Source: Epibacterium ulvae (GTDB lineage: Bacteria; Pseudomonadota; Alphaproteobacteria; Rhodobacterales; Rhodobacteraceae). Taken from it: 64,000 nt of DNA. The notes under the pieces were generated by a model, which saw nothing but the letters and a program-made list of their open reading frames with translations, did no database searches and was not told where the DNA came from. The stretch spans positions 62,001-126,000 of the forward strand of contig NZ_FMWG01000007.1 of NCBI RefSeq assembly GCF_900102795.1. The letters are read 5' to 3'. Of this stretch, positions 45,360 to 54,465 are shown one piece after another (position 1 is the stretch's first letter; each line of letters opens with the position of its first letter). A program made the translations under genes and the position numbers.

Positions 45360-47645
45360 TTAACGATCCATACGGACCTGCAATTGCACCTCTCCACGCA
45401 CGGCCTCTTGCCAGACCAGTTCGATCTCATCATCGTCACTGCCACGTTGAACACGCACATAAGGAAGGGCAAAACGATTGGACCCACTGGCGCTTTCGAT
45501 ACTCCCCAAGGGCAAAACGCTATCGACCCCTCGTGCTTCTCCCGCAAAGGGTAAGGCGCCCTCTGTTTCAATGCGCCAGACACGATCTGCAGACCCTTGC
45601 TCATATCGCATTCGAAGCGGGTTCGCCGCGCGCACTGAAATACCGTGATAGGTATTCCCATCAAAAAAGACATTGTTGGACCGCCCCAAGTCCAGATTTG
45701 AGAAACTTGTGTCCACGCGCTCTGCCCGTTCTATACTCCCGTTGATCGAGCGGAACTTGTTGCCTGTCACCGAAACACCATTCAGGAAATGCCCGGTTCC
45801 ATAGGGCTTTACCACGATAGGGCTGAACCAGGAGGCAACATCTCCTGACAGAAAAACATTGTCAGTGATCGACATCGCGCTGAAAGAAAACCCGCCATCA
45901 TAATCAGGCTCTTCGTCGCGCTCGTTTGTCCATTCGATAAAACAGTTGTCAACGTAGTTGTCTGATATGGTTGTCGAGCAATAGGTGCTTGTCAAAATCA
46001 GACCCGCCGTGCGCACACCGTTGTTTTCCCCGTCTCCTTGAAAGAAATGATTGCCAATGATCGTGTTATTATCTCCGCCCAAAACAGCAAAATGACGAAA
46101 CTGCGTGGCACGACAATTGCGGATTTTCGGATCATTGGCGTTCAGGTTCATCGCAATGGACTCGCGCTGTGGCACGGTTAAAGGTGCCTCATCCGAGAGA
46201 AACTGGCAATTGTCGATCAAAATGCCCTGACACCCCCGCCCATGTGATGTCAGCCCACGATCTTTGGGGCGGGTGATAAAACAGTGATCCAATGAAAACG
46301 TCGCCCCTTCGGGCGCCAGCCGTATACCGCTTGCACGCCCATTGCATTGCACATCAATTTCCGTCAGGCCAAATTTAGACAAGGCGCTGAAACCGCTGAA
46401 ATCAAGCAAGCATTTAAAGTACTTAAAGGTATAATTCTGCGTCCCCGCCGCATCATAGAGCGGCTCGCTCAGGGTGATTTCACGCGCACCTACATTGATT
46501 GAACGCACATAGATTTCGCGCCCAACCCCACTGCCTTCGACCAACGAACCCACACGGATATTTGCGGCGTTGCTCACATTGCTCAGCACGCGCTGATCAT
46601 CGGGATCATAAGTCCCGCGTGAGCTCACCTCAATCGTATCCCATTGACCACTGTCAGAGGCCTGCAGCTGCCCATTCCGGATCACCCGCCGTGTCGCATA
46701 AGACGCGCGGTTGGGACAGGCGGCCTGCATATCGATCGGTGCACGAACCGAGATAATCCGCCCCTTTAGATCAAGTGATTCATGATCAACAGAGTTCAAT
46801 AAAGCCTGAAAGGCCTTCTTAAACGCCAGTTCTTCCTCCCCAAACGCCGCCGCATAGCTGGGAAAATCAAAGCTCTTCGTCAGTAAAAGCATGCTAGCCG
46901 TGGGCATCCTGACGGTGCCTTCAAACACAACTTCATGGTTCAGTGAAAGCGAGCTTGCCAAATAAAACTGTCCCTCTGGAACAAGGATACGCCGCCCATT
47001 TGCTGCCTGATCAGCCGCTTCAAAAGCGGCGGTGTTATCGGTGCTATTGTCACCAATCGCACCGTAATCAACGACATCGACAAGGCTTAGCATATCCCGA
47101 TGATAGATATGGGTGACATCTTCGATGACCAAATCATCAATGCGCACAATCGCACCATTTGGCCCCGTCAGGTCCAGACCAATATGGCCATATTCAGCTG
47201 CCCGCCCCCAGGCCATATCGACACCACCGCGCCGCCCACTGCCGATGATTGCGCTGACCTCAAACACCCGTCCATATTCGGTGAGGGGGACACTTGGACC
47301 AATCTCCAGAACATTGTTCAGATGGGCCGTGCCCCCGGAACTGGCCCAGGCCCCAATTCGCACAGCCGGTAGCGGCCCGCTCAACACTTTCACGCGGGCG
47401 CGCACCTGCACATAGCATCCCGGCTCGATGGGCGTACGCCCCATAAATCGGAGGCGTTGCAGCGTTTCGGTTTTTTGCACCTCCAGACAGCCTGCAAAAT
47501 CGGCATCTGCTGCGACCAACGCCGCGTTGCTGGACCCTTGGTAAGTAGCCGTCCCTGCAGTTCCATTGCTGCGGGACCATTGGTTCAAGCCTTCTGCAAA
47601 GGCAGGGGGCATCAGGGGAACGTTATCTGTGATTGCCTTATTCAT
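45360..47645 (-). CDS. Pectate-lyase-fold beta-helix protein, GH28-related
   Basis: The 761-residue protein has an N-terminal carbohydrate-binding-like sandwich (to about 190), then a motif typical of the pectate-lyase superfamily and phage tailspikes (VDYGAIGDNSTDNTAAFEAA, near 190-210). About 400 residues with many short G-N turns follow (ITDNVFLSGD, ITVTGNKF-like VSVTGNKF), consistent with a right-handed beta-helix. No signal peptide is visible, which argues for a non-classical export route or for phage origin. The substrate would be an acidic polysaccharide; the organism's own polysaccharides are candidates. Confidence 0.75.
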   Translation of the reverse strand: MNKAITDNVPLMPPAFAEGLNQWSRSNGTAGTATYQGSSNAALVAADADFAGCLEVQKTETLQRLRFMGRTPIEPGCYVQVRARVKVLSGPLPAVRIGAWASSGGTAHLNNVLEIGPSVPLTEYGRVFEVSAIIGSGRRGGVDMAWGRAAEYGHIGLDLTGPNGAIVRIDDLVIEDVTHIYHRDMLSLVDVVDYGAIGDNSTDNTAAFEAADQAANGRRILVPEGQFYLASSLSLNHEVVFEGTVRMPTASMLLLTKSFDFPSYAAAFGEEELAFKKAFQALLNSVDHESLDLKGRIISVRAPIDMQAACPNRASYATRRVIRNGQLQASDSGQWDTIEVSSRGTYDPDDQRVLSNVSNAANIRVGSLVEGSGVGREIYVRSINVGAREITLSEPLYDAAGTQNYTFKYFKCLLDFSGFSALSKFGLTEIDVQCNGRASGIRLAPEGATFSLDHCFITRPKDRGLTSHGRGCQGILIDNCQFLSDEAPLTVPQRESIAMNLNANDPKIRNCRATQFRHFAVLGGDNNTIIGNHFFQGDGENNGVRTAGLILTSTYCSTTISDNYVDNCFIEWTNERDEEPDYDGGFSFSAMSITDNVFLSGDVASWFSPIVVKPYGTGHFLNGVSVTGNKFRSINGSIERAERVDTSFSNLDLGRSNNVFFDGNTYHGISVRAANPLRMRYEQGSADRVWRIETEGALPFAGEARGVDSVLPLGSIESASGSNRFALPYVRVQRGSDDDEIELVWQEAVRGEVQLQVRMDR

Positions 47646-47783
47646 CGGAGAGAACCTTTTCTGTGAACATCGAAACGCGCTATATGCCTACGCCGATGCC
47701 GTTCACATCCACTGACCAATACGTACGCCTGCCCCGCAACACCAACTGCTTTGCAGTGGTGGGCTTTGATGCGTTCTTACAAA

Positions 47784-47808
47784 CAAAAAGAGCGCCCAAT
47801 AGGCGCTC
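47784..47808 (-). terminator. Terminator after lysK
   Basis: The stem GAGCGCC / GGCGCTC (47790-47808) is followed on the minus strand by TTTTTG. It lies 23 bases past the lysK stop. Its sequence nearly repeats the terminator at 39995-40021. Confidence 0.85.
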
Positions 47809-47831
47809 AATTCAGGAATATATTCAGCGCC

Positions 47832-49475
47832 TTACGTTAGGTCGCCCGCAAGCGCGCGATTGATAAGCTGAACAGTTTCTTCAACACCATAAAGCGCGAT
47901 AAAACCGCCAAAACGCGGACCTTGGCTGGCGCCCAGCAGCACCTCGTAAATGGCGGTAAACCAATCCCGCAGCGGCTCAAACCCGTGGATTTTTCCGATC
48001 GCAAAGACCACCGATTGCAGGAATTCATCATCGCCAAAATCAGCCACTGGCAGGGGATCGTCCTTGCCCAGCATCTCGTTTTTCTTGCTGATCGCATCCA
48101 GTGCTGCCTCAGGCGAGGCCAAGGCCGCTGCCAAATCTACCAATGCGGCGCGTTCCTGCTCGCTTGGCGCGCGGAAGGTTTTATGGGGTTTTACCTTGTC
48201 GTTGAAATAAGCCACCGCAAATCCAGCGGCCTGATCCATCCCCGGATGGGTATCCGCCGTTGCATTGGGCGCATATTTGTTGATGAACCCCCACATGGTT
48301 TCTTTGTCTTCCGCGCTGGAGGCCGACGCCAGATTAAGGAGCATCGAAAACGGCACCACCATATCCGACTGTGGCACATCCCCGCCATGAATGTGCCAAA
48401 CTGGATTGTTCAACTGCTGCTTTGCATCTTGCCCATGATAGGCGCGCAATTGTTGGTGATATTCGTCCACCGCCTTGGGGATCACATCAAAATGCATCCG
48501 CTTCGCGGTTTTGGGCTTTTGATACATGAAATAAGACAGGCTTTCGGCCGAAGCATAGGTCAGCCATTCATCAATCGACACGCCATTGCCGGAGGTTTTC
48601 GAGATCTTCTGTCCGTTTTCATCCAAGAACAATTCATAAGTGAAATGTTCAGGCGCGCGATGGCCCAGAATGCGGCAGATCTTGTCATAGATCGGCGTGT
48701 TGGTGCTGTGGTCTTTGCCATACATTTCAAAGTCCACCTCCAGCGCGGCCCAGCGCGCGCCAAAGTCAGGTTTCCACTGCAGTTTCACATTGCCGCCAGT
48801 GACGGGGAGCGTCCATTCCTTACCGTCGTCATCATCAAAGGTGATGGTATAGGTCTCCGCGCAGACCTTTTTCATCGGCACATACAAAACGCGGCCGGTT
48901 TCAGGGTGGATCGGCAAAAAGATCGAATAGGTCTGGCGACGCTCTTCCCGTAGGGATTTCAGCATCACTTCCATCACATCATCATATTTATCAACCGCGC
49001 GTTTCAACACCGCGTCAAACTGGCCGGTCCCGTAAAATTCAGCGGCTGAGATGAACTCATACTCAAACCCAAAGGTATCCAGAAAGCGGCGCAGCATGGC
49101 GTTGTTGTGATGGCCAAAGCTTTCATGGGTGCCAAAGGGATCTGGCACCTGCGTCAAGGGCTTTTGCAAATGCTCTTCCAGCGCCTCCGGGCTTGGCACG
49201 TTTGACGGCACTTTGCGCATGCCATCCAGATCATCCGAAAAACAGACCAGCTTGGTTGGAATGTCGGAAATCTCTTCAAAGGCGCGTTTGATCATTGTGG
49301 TGCGCGCAACCTCGCCAAAGGTGCCGATATGGGGCAGACCAGACGGGCCATAGCCCGTTTCAAACAACACATACCCCTTGTCCGGCGCGCCCTTGGCATA
49401 ACGTTTGAGAATGCGGCGTGCTTCTTCAAACGGCCAGGCTTTGCTCTTGAGAGCCTCTTCGCGCAAGTTCGACAT
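47832..49475 (-). CDS. lysK: Lysyl-tRNA synthetase, class I
   Basis: This enzyme charges tRNA-Lys. It is the class I form found in archaea and in some bacteria including many alphaproteobacteria, not the common class II LysS. The 547-residue protein has the HIGH-type signature [17 protein letters not shown] near residue 48-63 and a KMSKS-type KISKTSGNG around residue 290. Start ATG at 49475 leaves a 19-residue lead before conserved sequence. It is followed by a strong terminator and is monocistronic. Confidence 0.95.
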   Translation of the reverse strand: MSNLREEALKSKAWPFEEARRILKRYAKGAPDKGYVLFETGYGPSGLPHIGTFGEVARTTMIKRAFEEISDIPTKLVCFSDDLDGMRKVPSNVPSPEALEEHLQKPLTQVPDPFGTHESFGHHNNAMLRRFLDTFGFEYEFISAAEFYGTGQFDAVLKRAVDKYDDVMEVMLKSLREERRQTYSIFLPIHPETGRVLYVPMKKVCAETYTITFDDDDGKEWTLPVTGGNVKLQWKPDFGARWAALEVDFEMYGKDHSTNTPIYDKICRILGHRAPEHFTYELFLDENGQKISKTSGNGVSIDEWLTYASAESLSYFMYQKPKTAKRMHFDVIPKAVDEYHQQLRAYHGQDAKQQLNNPVWHIHGGDVPQSDMVVPFSMLLNLASASSAEDKETMWGFINKYAPNATADTHPGMDQAAGFAVAYFNDKVKPHKTFRAPSEQERAALVDLAAALASPEAALDAISKKNEMLGKDDPLPVADFGDDEFLQSVVFAIGKIHGFEPLRDWFTAIYEVLLGASQGPRFGGFIALYGVEETVQLINRALAGDLT

Positions 49476-49642
49476 GATGTTCTCCGGTAGGCGGCCCCCA
49501 TGGCCGCAAGATCGCTGATTGCCCCATGCAATCCAGCCGCCTCCCTTATGATGGGTTGAGGAGCCAAGTCAACCAACCCCACCCTTGTAAAACACCGCGG
49601 ATGCCGCCAATCTGGCCCGAAATTTAATTTCATGAGATTTTG

Positions 49643-51130
49643 ATGGACGCACTGCTGTCGCCCCTTGTTGCGATTGTCAAAGGTTGGAAAGAGTGGGGCA
49701 CCGTTCTGCAGATCTGGGCTATTCTGACCCTCGGTTTTTACAACTGGCTGTGGCGCGGGGTTTGGCGCGACGAAAAGACCCGAAAGGCCATAAATGGCTG
49801 GCTGGGTCAGGACCGTGTGTTCACACGTTACCAGCGCAGCCTTGGCCGCGTTCTGGATCAGCTGGATCACTGGCTTTCGGTGCCTGAAATTAACGCCAAC
49901 CGCGCGCCGCTGTCCCGTGCGTTTAGCCGCGGCCTGATCCAAACCACCATGCTGTGGGCGGTGGTCTATCCGTTTACACTATTCTTGTTGCAATGGCTGT
50001 TTGGCAGTGCGCTTACCCTAGGGGGGATCACGCTAACCTCTGCCCCTGAAACAGAACAGATCCTGTTTGTGATGGTCTGGATCAGCGTTGTGGCTGGGGT
50101 ATTGGTCGCAATGCGCATAGCGCTACATGTATCCTTTCTGTGTTACCTCATCTCATTTCTCGCAGCTTTGGGGAGCTCGATAGCCGGTCCATGGCTCGCC
50201 AATCAAATCAATACTCCACTGCCAGACATAGTCGAAATCCTAGGCATGGTTGCAGTTGTCGTCGTATTTACTGCAACAGCCGGACTTGCTGGTACGACCG
50301 CAATCACAATCGCGTTCTCGAGCACAGTAGCAAATATGGAATTAGTCATAGGCGCGATCGTCGGCGCGCTTGTGATCGTAGTTCTAGGTGCAGCCGTTCT
50401 AGAAGTACGCGTAAAACGACGCAGCTCAAGCTCACTAGATTCGATTGGCTACATTCTACTCCTATTGAGTGGGTTGGCTGCCCTCGCCCAGTTCATCCCC
50501 GAGACTGCTCTTCCAGCCACAAACGAAAGGAGCGCTCTCCTATTTCTGGGCTTTTTCCCGGTGCTGAACGCACTGGCGGATTTTGCATCAATCGGTGCCA
50601 CCCGGTATTTCCTGCGGCGTGGGCTGGCCAAGGGCAACAATGCCACCCTTTGTGCGCTCAGCGATCTGGCGGTGGGGCTGGGCATTTTCTTTGCCCTTGG
50701 ATGTGGCATGATCTGGCTGATTGATACGGTGCGTTTTGCCGATGGCTCCGCCCTGCTGGATCTGGAAGGCCTGTTTGAGGATCTGCGCCACAGCCCAGCA
50801 GATCAGATCTGGGTACTGATCATGCTGGGCTCTACCCTGTTGCCAACACTGCTGCATGCAGCCCTTGGGCTGACGACGGTTGTGCTCAGCCACCCGGAAA
50901 AGCTGCAGAAATTTATTAGTTACTTGTTGCACAAAGGCGGTGAAGGCTACGCGCCCCTTGGACGTTTGGGGCAGCTTTTGCTGTCTGTGGTCTGCGCCAG
51001 TGTTGTGACGCTGATGGGCCTTATGATGTATCTGATTACCCAGTTTGACCACGGCTGGCTACTAAAGCACCTGATCGACATCTTTGAAGGCTTTGCACAG
51101 ATCATCGGCGCGGTCTCTATCGTGGTCTGA
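49643..51130 (+). CDS. Polytopic membrane protein of unknown function, mosaic codon use
   Basis: The 495-residue protein has about ten hydrophobic helices in two groups with a cytosolic stretch around residues 25-90 (RDEKTRKAINGWLG). No domain is recognised. Codons between about 50110 and 50550 differ from both flanks: CTA, ATA, GTA and CGA are frequent there and rare elsewhere in the gene, where CTG dominates. This suggests that the middle was exchanged with a different lineage. The ATG at 49643 follows TTG without a strong ribosome site. Confidence 0.7.
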   Translation: MDALLSPLVAIVKGWKEWGTVLQIWAILTLGFYNWLWRGVWRDEKTRKAINGWLGQDRVFTRYQRSLGRVLDQLDHWLSVPEINANRAPLSRAFSRGLIQTTMLWAVVYPFTLFLLQWLFGSALTLGGITLTSAPETEQILFVMVWISVVAGVLVAMRIALHVSFLCYLISFLAALGSSIAGPWLANQINTPLPDIVEILGMVAVVVVFTATAGLAGTTAITIAFSSTVANMELVIGAIVGALVIVVLGAAVLEVRVKRRSSSSLDSIGYILLLLSGLAALAQFIPETALPATNERSALLFLGFFPVLNALADFASIGATRYFLRRGLAKGNNATLCALSDLAVGLGIFFALGCGMIWLIDTVRFADGSALLDLEGLFEDLRHSPADQIWVLIMLGSTLLPTLLHAALGLTTVVLSHPEKLQKFISYLLHKGGEGYAPLGRLGQLLLSVVCASVVTLMGLMMYLITQFDHGWLLKHLIDIFEGFAQIIGAVSIVV

Positions 51131-51280
51131 CTACGCCAAAGACCTGCGCACGGCCAGATTTTTCCACGTATTTCCCTATCACGCAGCGGCATGGTTGAAC
51201 ATTTTGCACATCTGATGCATTTTCACGCACCTTACCACACTGCCCGGACCAAAGGGTCAGCAATATAGGACTGTCAATTC

Positions 51281-51916
51281 GTGAATTTCCTAAAGGCGCT
51301 TGCACTGGTGCATCTTCTTTCCGCAAGCGCGGTTTCAATGATCCCTGCCGATCAGCTTTGGCTTTTTGGAGAAACGGGACCGTTTGAGATTCTAAGCTTA
51401 TTTGCCCTGGTGCTGGCCGCTGTGGTCCTGATCTGGCATGCCCCTTTGCGCCCTGCACTGTTTCCGATACTCAGCCTTTTATTGCTGGCGGAACGCGAGT
51501 TGGAAGAAGACGTTTGGAAAGACGACAATCTGCTGAAAAACATCGCAATCTGGCTGGATGATTCTGTTTTGGACAATCAGGTGGTGCTTTATGGGTTGGG
51601 CCTGTTTCTGCTGACCACGTTCTTTTTCTTTACCCTGCCCTATTTACGCAACCGCCCGTTTTTCAAAGCCAAAGACGTTCAGGTGCTTGCCTTTGGCGCG
51701 GTCTGCGCTTTCATCGGGCAATTGGGGGAATTTATCGCAAAAGACATCCTCAACGATCCGTCACCGGGGGTGATTGGGTTTTTCCTTGGCATTGAAGAGG
51801 TGTCCGAGGCGTATTTTGCGCTATCTGTACTATGTGCCTGTGTGCTGGCAACAGTGCACAGCCGCACCCCAAAACACAGCATGGATACAACTGCTTTGCC
51901 TGCGTCGCGCATTTGA
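51281..51916 (+). CDS. Membrane protein of unknown function
   Basis: The 211-residue protein has five or six hydrophobic segments and a charged loop (LAERELEEDVWKDDNLLKN) near residues 70-88. The second half has EFIAKDILNDPSPGVIGFFLGIEEVSEAYF, conserved-looking acidic residues inside membrane helices. It begins with GTG, so the start is unsure. It follows the preceding membrane gene by 150 bases on the same strand, and the two may be co-transcribed. I recognise no family. Confidence 0.6.
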   Translation: MNFLKALALVHLLSASAVSMIPADQLWLFGETGPFEILSLFALVLAAVVLIWHAPLRPALFPILSLLLLAERELEEDVWKDDNLLKNIAIWLDDSVLDNQVVLYGLGLFLLTTFFFFTLPYLRNRPFFKAKDVQVLAFGAVCAFIGQLGEFIAKDILNDPSPGVIGFFLGIEEVSEAYFALSVLCACVLATVHSRTPKHSMDTTALPASRI

Positions 51917-52018
51917 TCCACGTCTGGAACATCGAAAAAGAAGGGCCAGCCCCGTTGAAGGCAGGCGGCCAAGATCCTAGGATCAAACCGTCTGAACGCG
52001 ATACGATAGGATTTGCAT

Positions 52019-52441
52019 ATGAACGCCCAAGCCCTGCATCCAATGAGCCCTCAAGATTGTCTGGTGGCTCTGATGGTGGCGGTTTCAGCCTCGGATGAGG
52101 ATATCCGAACTGCGGAACTCGTGAAAATTCAGAACTCTGTCAATATGCTGCCCGTTTTTGCGAACTATGACATCGACCGCACCAAAGTTGTCAGTGAGGT
52201 GGTTTTTGATCTGTTCGAACAGGAAGACGGGCTGGATGCATTATTTGGGCTGATCCGCGAAGAGCTGCCAAAACGGTTGTATGAGACCGCTTATGCCTTG
52301 GCCTGTGATGTCGCGGCCGCGGATGGCACAATTGCCGAAACAGAGCTGCGTCTATTGGGCGAAATCCGGTATGAGCTGGATATCGATCGCCTGCACGCCG
52401 CTGCAATCGAACGCGGTGCGCGCGCGCGCCACATGGTGTAA
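52019..52441 (+). CDS. TerB-like protein
   Basis: The 140-residue helical protein fits the TerB (tellurite-resistance B-like) fold: an acidic first helix pair (LVALMVAVSASDEDIRTAELVKIQNSV) and a second pair (ALACDVAAADGTIAETELRLLGEIRYEL) whose D.D-I-E loop is the known metal-binding motif of TerB. The other ter genes are absent, so it is one of the many isolated TerB domains. AGGA seven bases before the ATG at 52019 supports that start over 52013. Confidence 0.82.
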   Translation: MNAQALHPMSPQDCLVALMVAVSASDEDIRTAELVKIQNSVNMLPVFANYDIDRTKVVSEVVFDLFEQEDGLDALFGLIREELPKRLYETAYALACDVAAADGTIAETELRLLGEIRYELDIDRLHAAAIERGARARHMV

Positions 52442-52473
52442 TTTCACCCAAAAAACGACTTATCAAATGCAAT

Positions 52474-52506
52474 GCGCCGCCCCTGTCACAAGGGCGGCGC
52501 GCTTGT
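52474..52506 (+). terminator. Terminator between the TerB-like and cupin genes
   Basis: A perfect 9-base stem (GCGCCGCCC / GGGCGGCGC, 52474-52500) is followed by GCTTGTTTT on the plus strand. The neighbours converge, so the hairpin may serve both. Confidence 0.75.
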
Positions 52507-52507
52507 T

Positions 52508-53182
52508 TTAAGTATTTGGCGCTTTGGGCTCTTCGTTCAGGTGATCCCGCTTGATCCAGACCTTTGCACCCCCGTCTGCGACGGTGAGCGATGTCTGGCC
52601 GCCTTTGGGCAGGCGCAGCCAGCTTTGCGCGGTGAAGTCCTCACCGCCTTCGCGAAAGCCACCCTCCAGAACAAGGATCTCCAAACCACCCGGAGCGTCA
52701 AGATCCAGCGCAGTGCCAGCTGCCCAGCGTTCAAGCACAACATCCTCGCGCGTGTCCGAGAATAAAGGCATCAGCTCTACGCCGGGGGCTGTTTCGACAA
52801 AGCGCATCTTGTTGGTATCTACGCGAATATGCGTGCGATCCTTGGGGTCAAATTGCCAGAGTTTCACAAAGATCGTACAGCCCTCATCAGAGCCCGGTGT
52901 ATGCGAAGACTCTGGCGGATTGCGAATATAGCTTCCGGCAGGAAAATCACCGTGCTCGTCCTGGAAAACGCCTTCCAGAACAACAAACTCTTCGCCGCCT
53001 GTGTGCACGTGAGGTGAAAACTTGCTGCCAGGTGCATACCGCACAATCGTGGTTGCGCGGGCCACTTCGTCTCCGATGCGATCTAGGATGCGACGATCAA
53101 CCCCTGCCATAGGGGATGCAACCCAAGGTTCTTTGGTGCTGTGAACAGCGGCGCGTTTTGTGAAATCTTCATTACGTCCCAT
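52508..53182 (-). CDS. ChrR-like double-cupin protein
   Basis: The 224-residue protein holds two cupin barrels. The first has the metal-binding PGSKFSPHVHTGGEEFVVLEG and SSHTPGSDEGC, the second a degenerate EILVLEGGF. This form resembles the cupin domain of ChrR, the zinc anti-sigma factor of Rhodobacter, but there is no adjacent sigma factor and no N-terminal ASD domain, so it is more likely a stand-alone cupin. AAGGAG lies seven bases before the ATG. It is followed in the other direction by the GST gene, 23 bases away. Confidence 0.78.
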   Translation of the reverse strand: MGRNEDFTKRAAVHSTKEPWVASPMAGVDRRILDRIGDEVARATTIVRYAPGSKFSPHVHTGGEEFVVLEGVFQDEHGDFPAGSYIRNPPESSHTPGSDEGCTIFVKLWQFDPKDRTHIRVDTNKMRFVETAPGVELMPLFSDTREDVVLERWAAGTALDLDAPGGLEILVLEGGFREGGEDFTAQSWLRLPKGGQTSLTVADGGAKVWIKRDHLNEEPKAPNT

Positions 53183-53205
53183 AGCAGGGCTCCTTTTATT
53201 AAATC

Positions 53206-53826
53206 TTATGCGGCGATTGAAGGACGTGCCGCCACGCGTGCCTGCCAGTCTTTCAGATTGGCACAGTCTTCTGGAACGTCAATGCTGGCAAAGCCTGCAA
53301 AGCCCAGACCCGCAAATGCGGTAATATCTGCCATCGAGAAATTTTCGCCTGCAAGATAGGGGCGATCAGCCAGAAGACCATCCAGATATCGCATACCTTT
53401 TAATGCAACTTCCTTTTGATGGTTTCCCCATTCAGCGCATTGGTAGCCCTCGATCTCTTTACCAAGACCAGGTGTGGCATGGTGGAAATAGGTCCCTACA
53501 GCATCCAAAAGGCCAGACTCCGCCCGACGCTGCATCATGTGGATAACGGCGCGCTCTTTGGGTGTGCCGCCGGTCAGTGTTGGATTGCCATCCAGATGAT
53601 CAAGATATTCGGTAATCGCAGTGCATTCTGAAATGCATGTGCCGTCTTCCAGCTCTAGCAGAGGGACCGCCGCAGATGGGTTTTTTGCGCGAAACGCTTC
53701 GGATTGGTGCTCTCCTTCCGGGACATTCACCGAGATAAATTCAACTTTATCCGTCAAACCTTTCTCAGCCAAGGCGATACGCACGCGCGCAGGATTTGGG
53801 AAGCCTTCAAATTCGTAGATCTTCAT
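53206..53826 (-). CDS. Glutathione S-transferase family protein
   Basis: The 206-residue protein has an N-terminal thioredoxin-like domain (KIYEFEGFPNPARVRIALAEKGL, NPSAAVPLLELEDG, ISECTAITEYL) and a C-terminal helical domain (DRPYLAGENFSMADITAFAGL), the full GST layout. It probably conjugates or isomerises electrophilic compounds. The gene is divergent from the TetR regulator and a matching operator lies just upstream of its AAGGAG ribosome site, so it is very likely controlled by that regulator. Confidence 0.9.
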   Translation of the reverse strand: MKIYEFEGFPNPARVRIALAEKGLTDKVEFISVNVPEGEHQSEAFRAKNPSAAVPLLELEDGTCISECTAITEYLDHLDGNPTLTGGTPKERAVIHMMQRRAESGLLDAVGTYFHHATPGLGKEIEGYQCAEWGNHQKEVALKGMRYLDGLLADRPYLAGENFSMADITAFAGLGFAGFASIDVPEDCANLKDWQARVAARPSIAA

Positions 53827-53840
53827 GAGTGAGTCTCCTT

Positions 53841-53856
53841 ACCTATCGGTAGGTAG
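53841..53856. promoter_or_regulatory. Putative TetR operator 1
   Basis: ACCTATCGGTAGGTAG contains the palindrome TACCTA-TCGG-TAGGTA together with the base before it. It lies between the GST ribosome site and its probable promoter. The reverse complement of operator 2 matches it at 14 of 16 bases. Confidence 0.6.
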
Positions 53857-53888
53857 ATAGTTAGGGTTGCTTTCTCCGTTCGTCAAGC

Positions 53889-53904
53889 CTATCTACTGAT
53901 AGGT
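53889..53904. promoter_or_regulatory. Putative TetR operator 2
   Basis: CTATCTACTGATAGGT contains CCTATC-TACT-GATAGG with the base before it. It lies 19 bases upstream of the tetR-type ATG, where a bound repressor would block the regulator's own transcription. Confidence 0.6.
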
Positions 53905-53922
53905 TTCAAAAAAGAGCTCACT

Positions 53923-54465
53923 ATGCCTGATACCCGTACTCAAATTCTTGATCTCGCCGAAGAAAGCGTGCGCGCGCGCGGCTATCACGCTGTCAGTTTT
54001 CGTGACATCGCAACGGCGTTGGACGTGAAATCTGCTAGCATCCACTATCACTTTCGCCACAAACAGGATCTTGGTCTCGCGATTGTAGACCGCTATGCGC
54101 TGCGCGTTGCAGATCGTCTTGGATCATCAGAAGGATTGAGCTGGCCTGAAGCCGTTCAACGCTTTGGGCAAGTCTACCAAGAGGCTGTACAACAACAGGG
54201 CCTGCAGTGTTTATGCGGATTGCTTGCTGCAGAAAGCGCTGGCTTACCTGAAGAGATTTCAAAACGTGTTGCAGAATTTTTTGCGGGCAACCTTAAATGG
54301 TTGGAAGCTGCACAACGTCAAACTCCTACCCCTCTCAGCCGTGAGCGCGCAGTGCGGGTTCAATCTGAGGTTCAGGGCGCAATGCTGCTGGCAGTAAGCC
54401 TAAAAGATCCGGCCCTACTTGCCATGGTGATCAAACGATTACACAGCGAAGCGCTTCAGCTTTGA
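53923..54465 (+). CDS. TetR-family repressor, likely controlling the divergent GST gene
   Basis: The 180-residue protein has a TetR helix-turn-helix (GYHAVSFRDIATALDVKSASIHYHFRHKQDLGLAIVDRY, about residues 19-57) and a helical ligand/dimer domain with two cysteines close together (LQCLCGLL), which could sense electrophiles as in NemR-like regulators. Two operator-like palindromes lie between it and the GST gene. Its stop overlaps the convergent dacB gene by ten bases. Confidence 0.9.
   Translation: MPDTRTQILDLAEESVRARGYHAVSFRDIATALDVKSASIHYHFRHKQDLGLAIVDRYALRVADRLGSSEGLSWPEAVQRFGQVYQEAVQQQGLQCLCGLLAAESAGLPEEISKRVAEFFAGNLKWLEAAQRQTPTPLSRERAVRVQSEVQGAMLLAVSLKDPALLAMVIKRLHSEALQL

Noticed and set aside
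47922-48953. Open frame of 343 codons on the plus strand
   Set aside because: It lies fully opposite the well-supported lysK gene and shows no motif; it is an antisense shadow.
49292-49942. 216-codon minus-strand frame crossing the lysK start and the next gene
   Set aside because: It overlaps the lysK 5' end in another frame and covers the start of a plus-strand gene; no motif.
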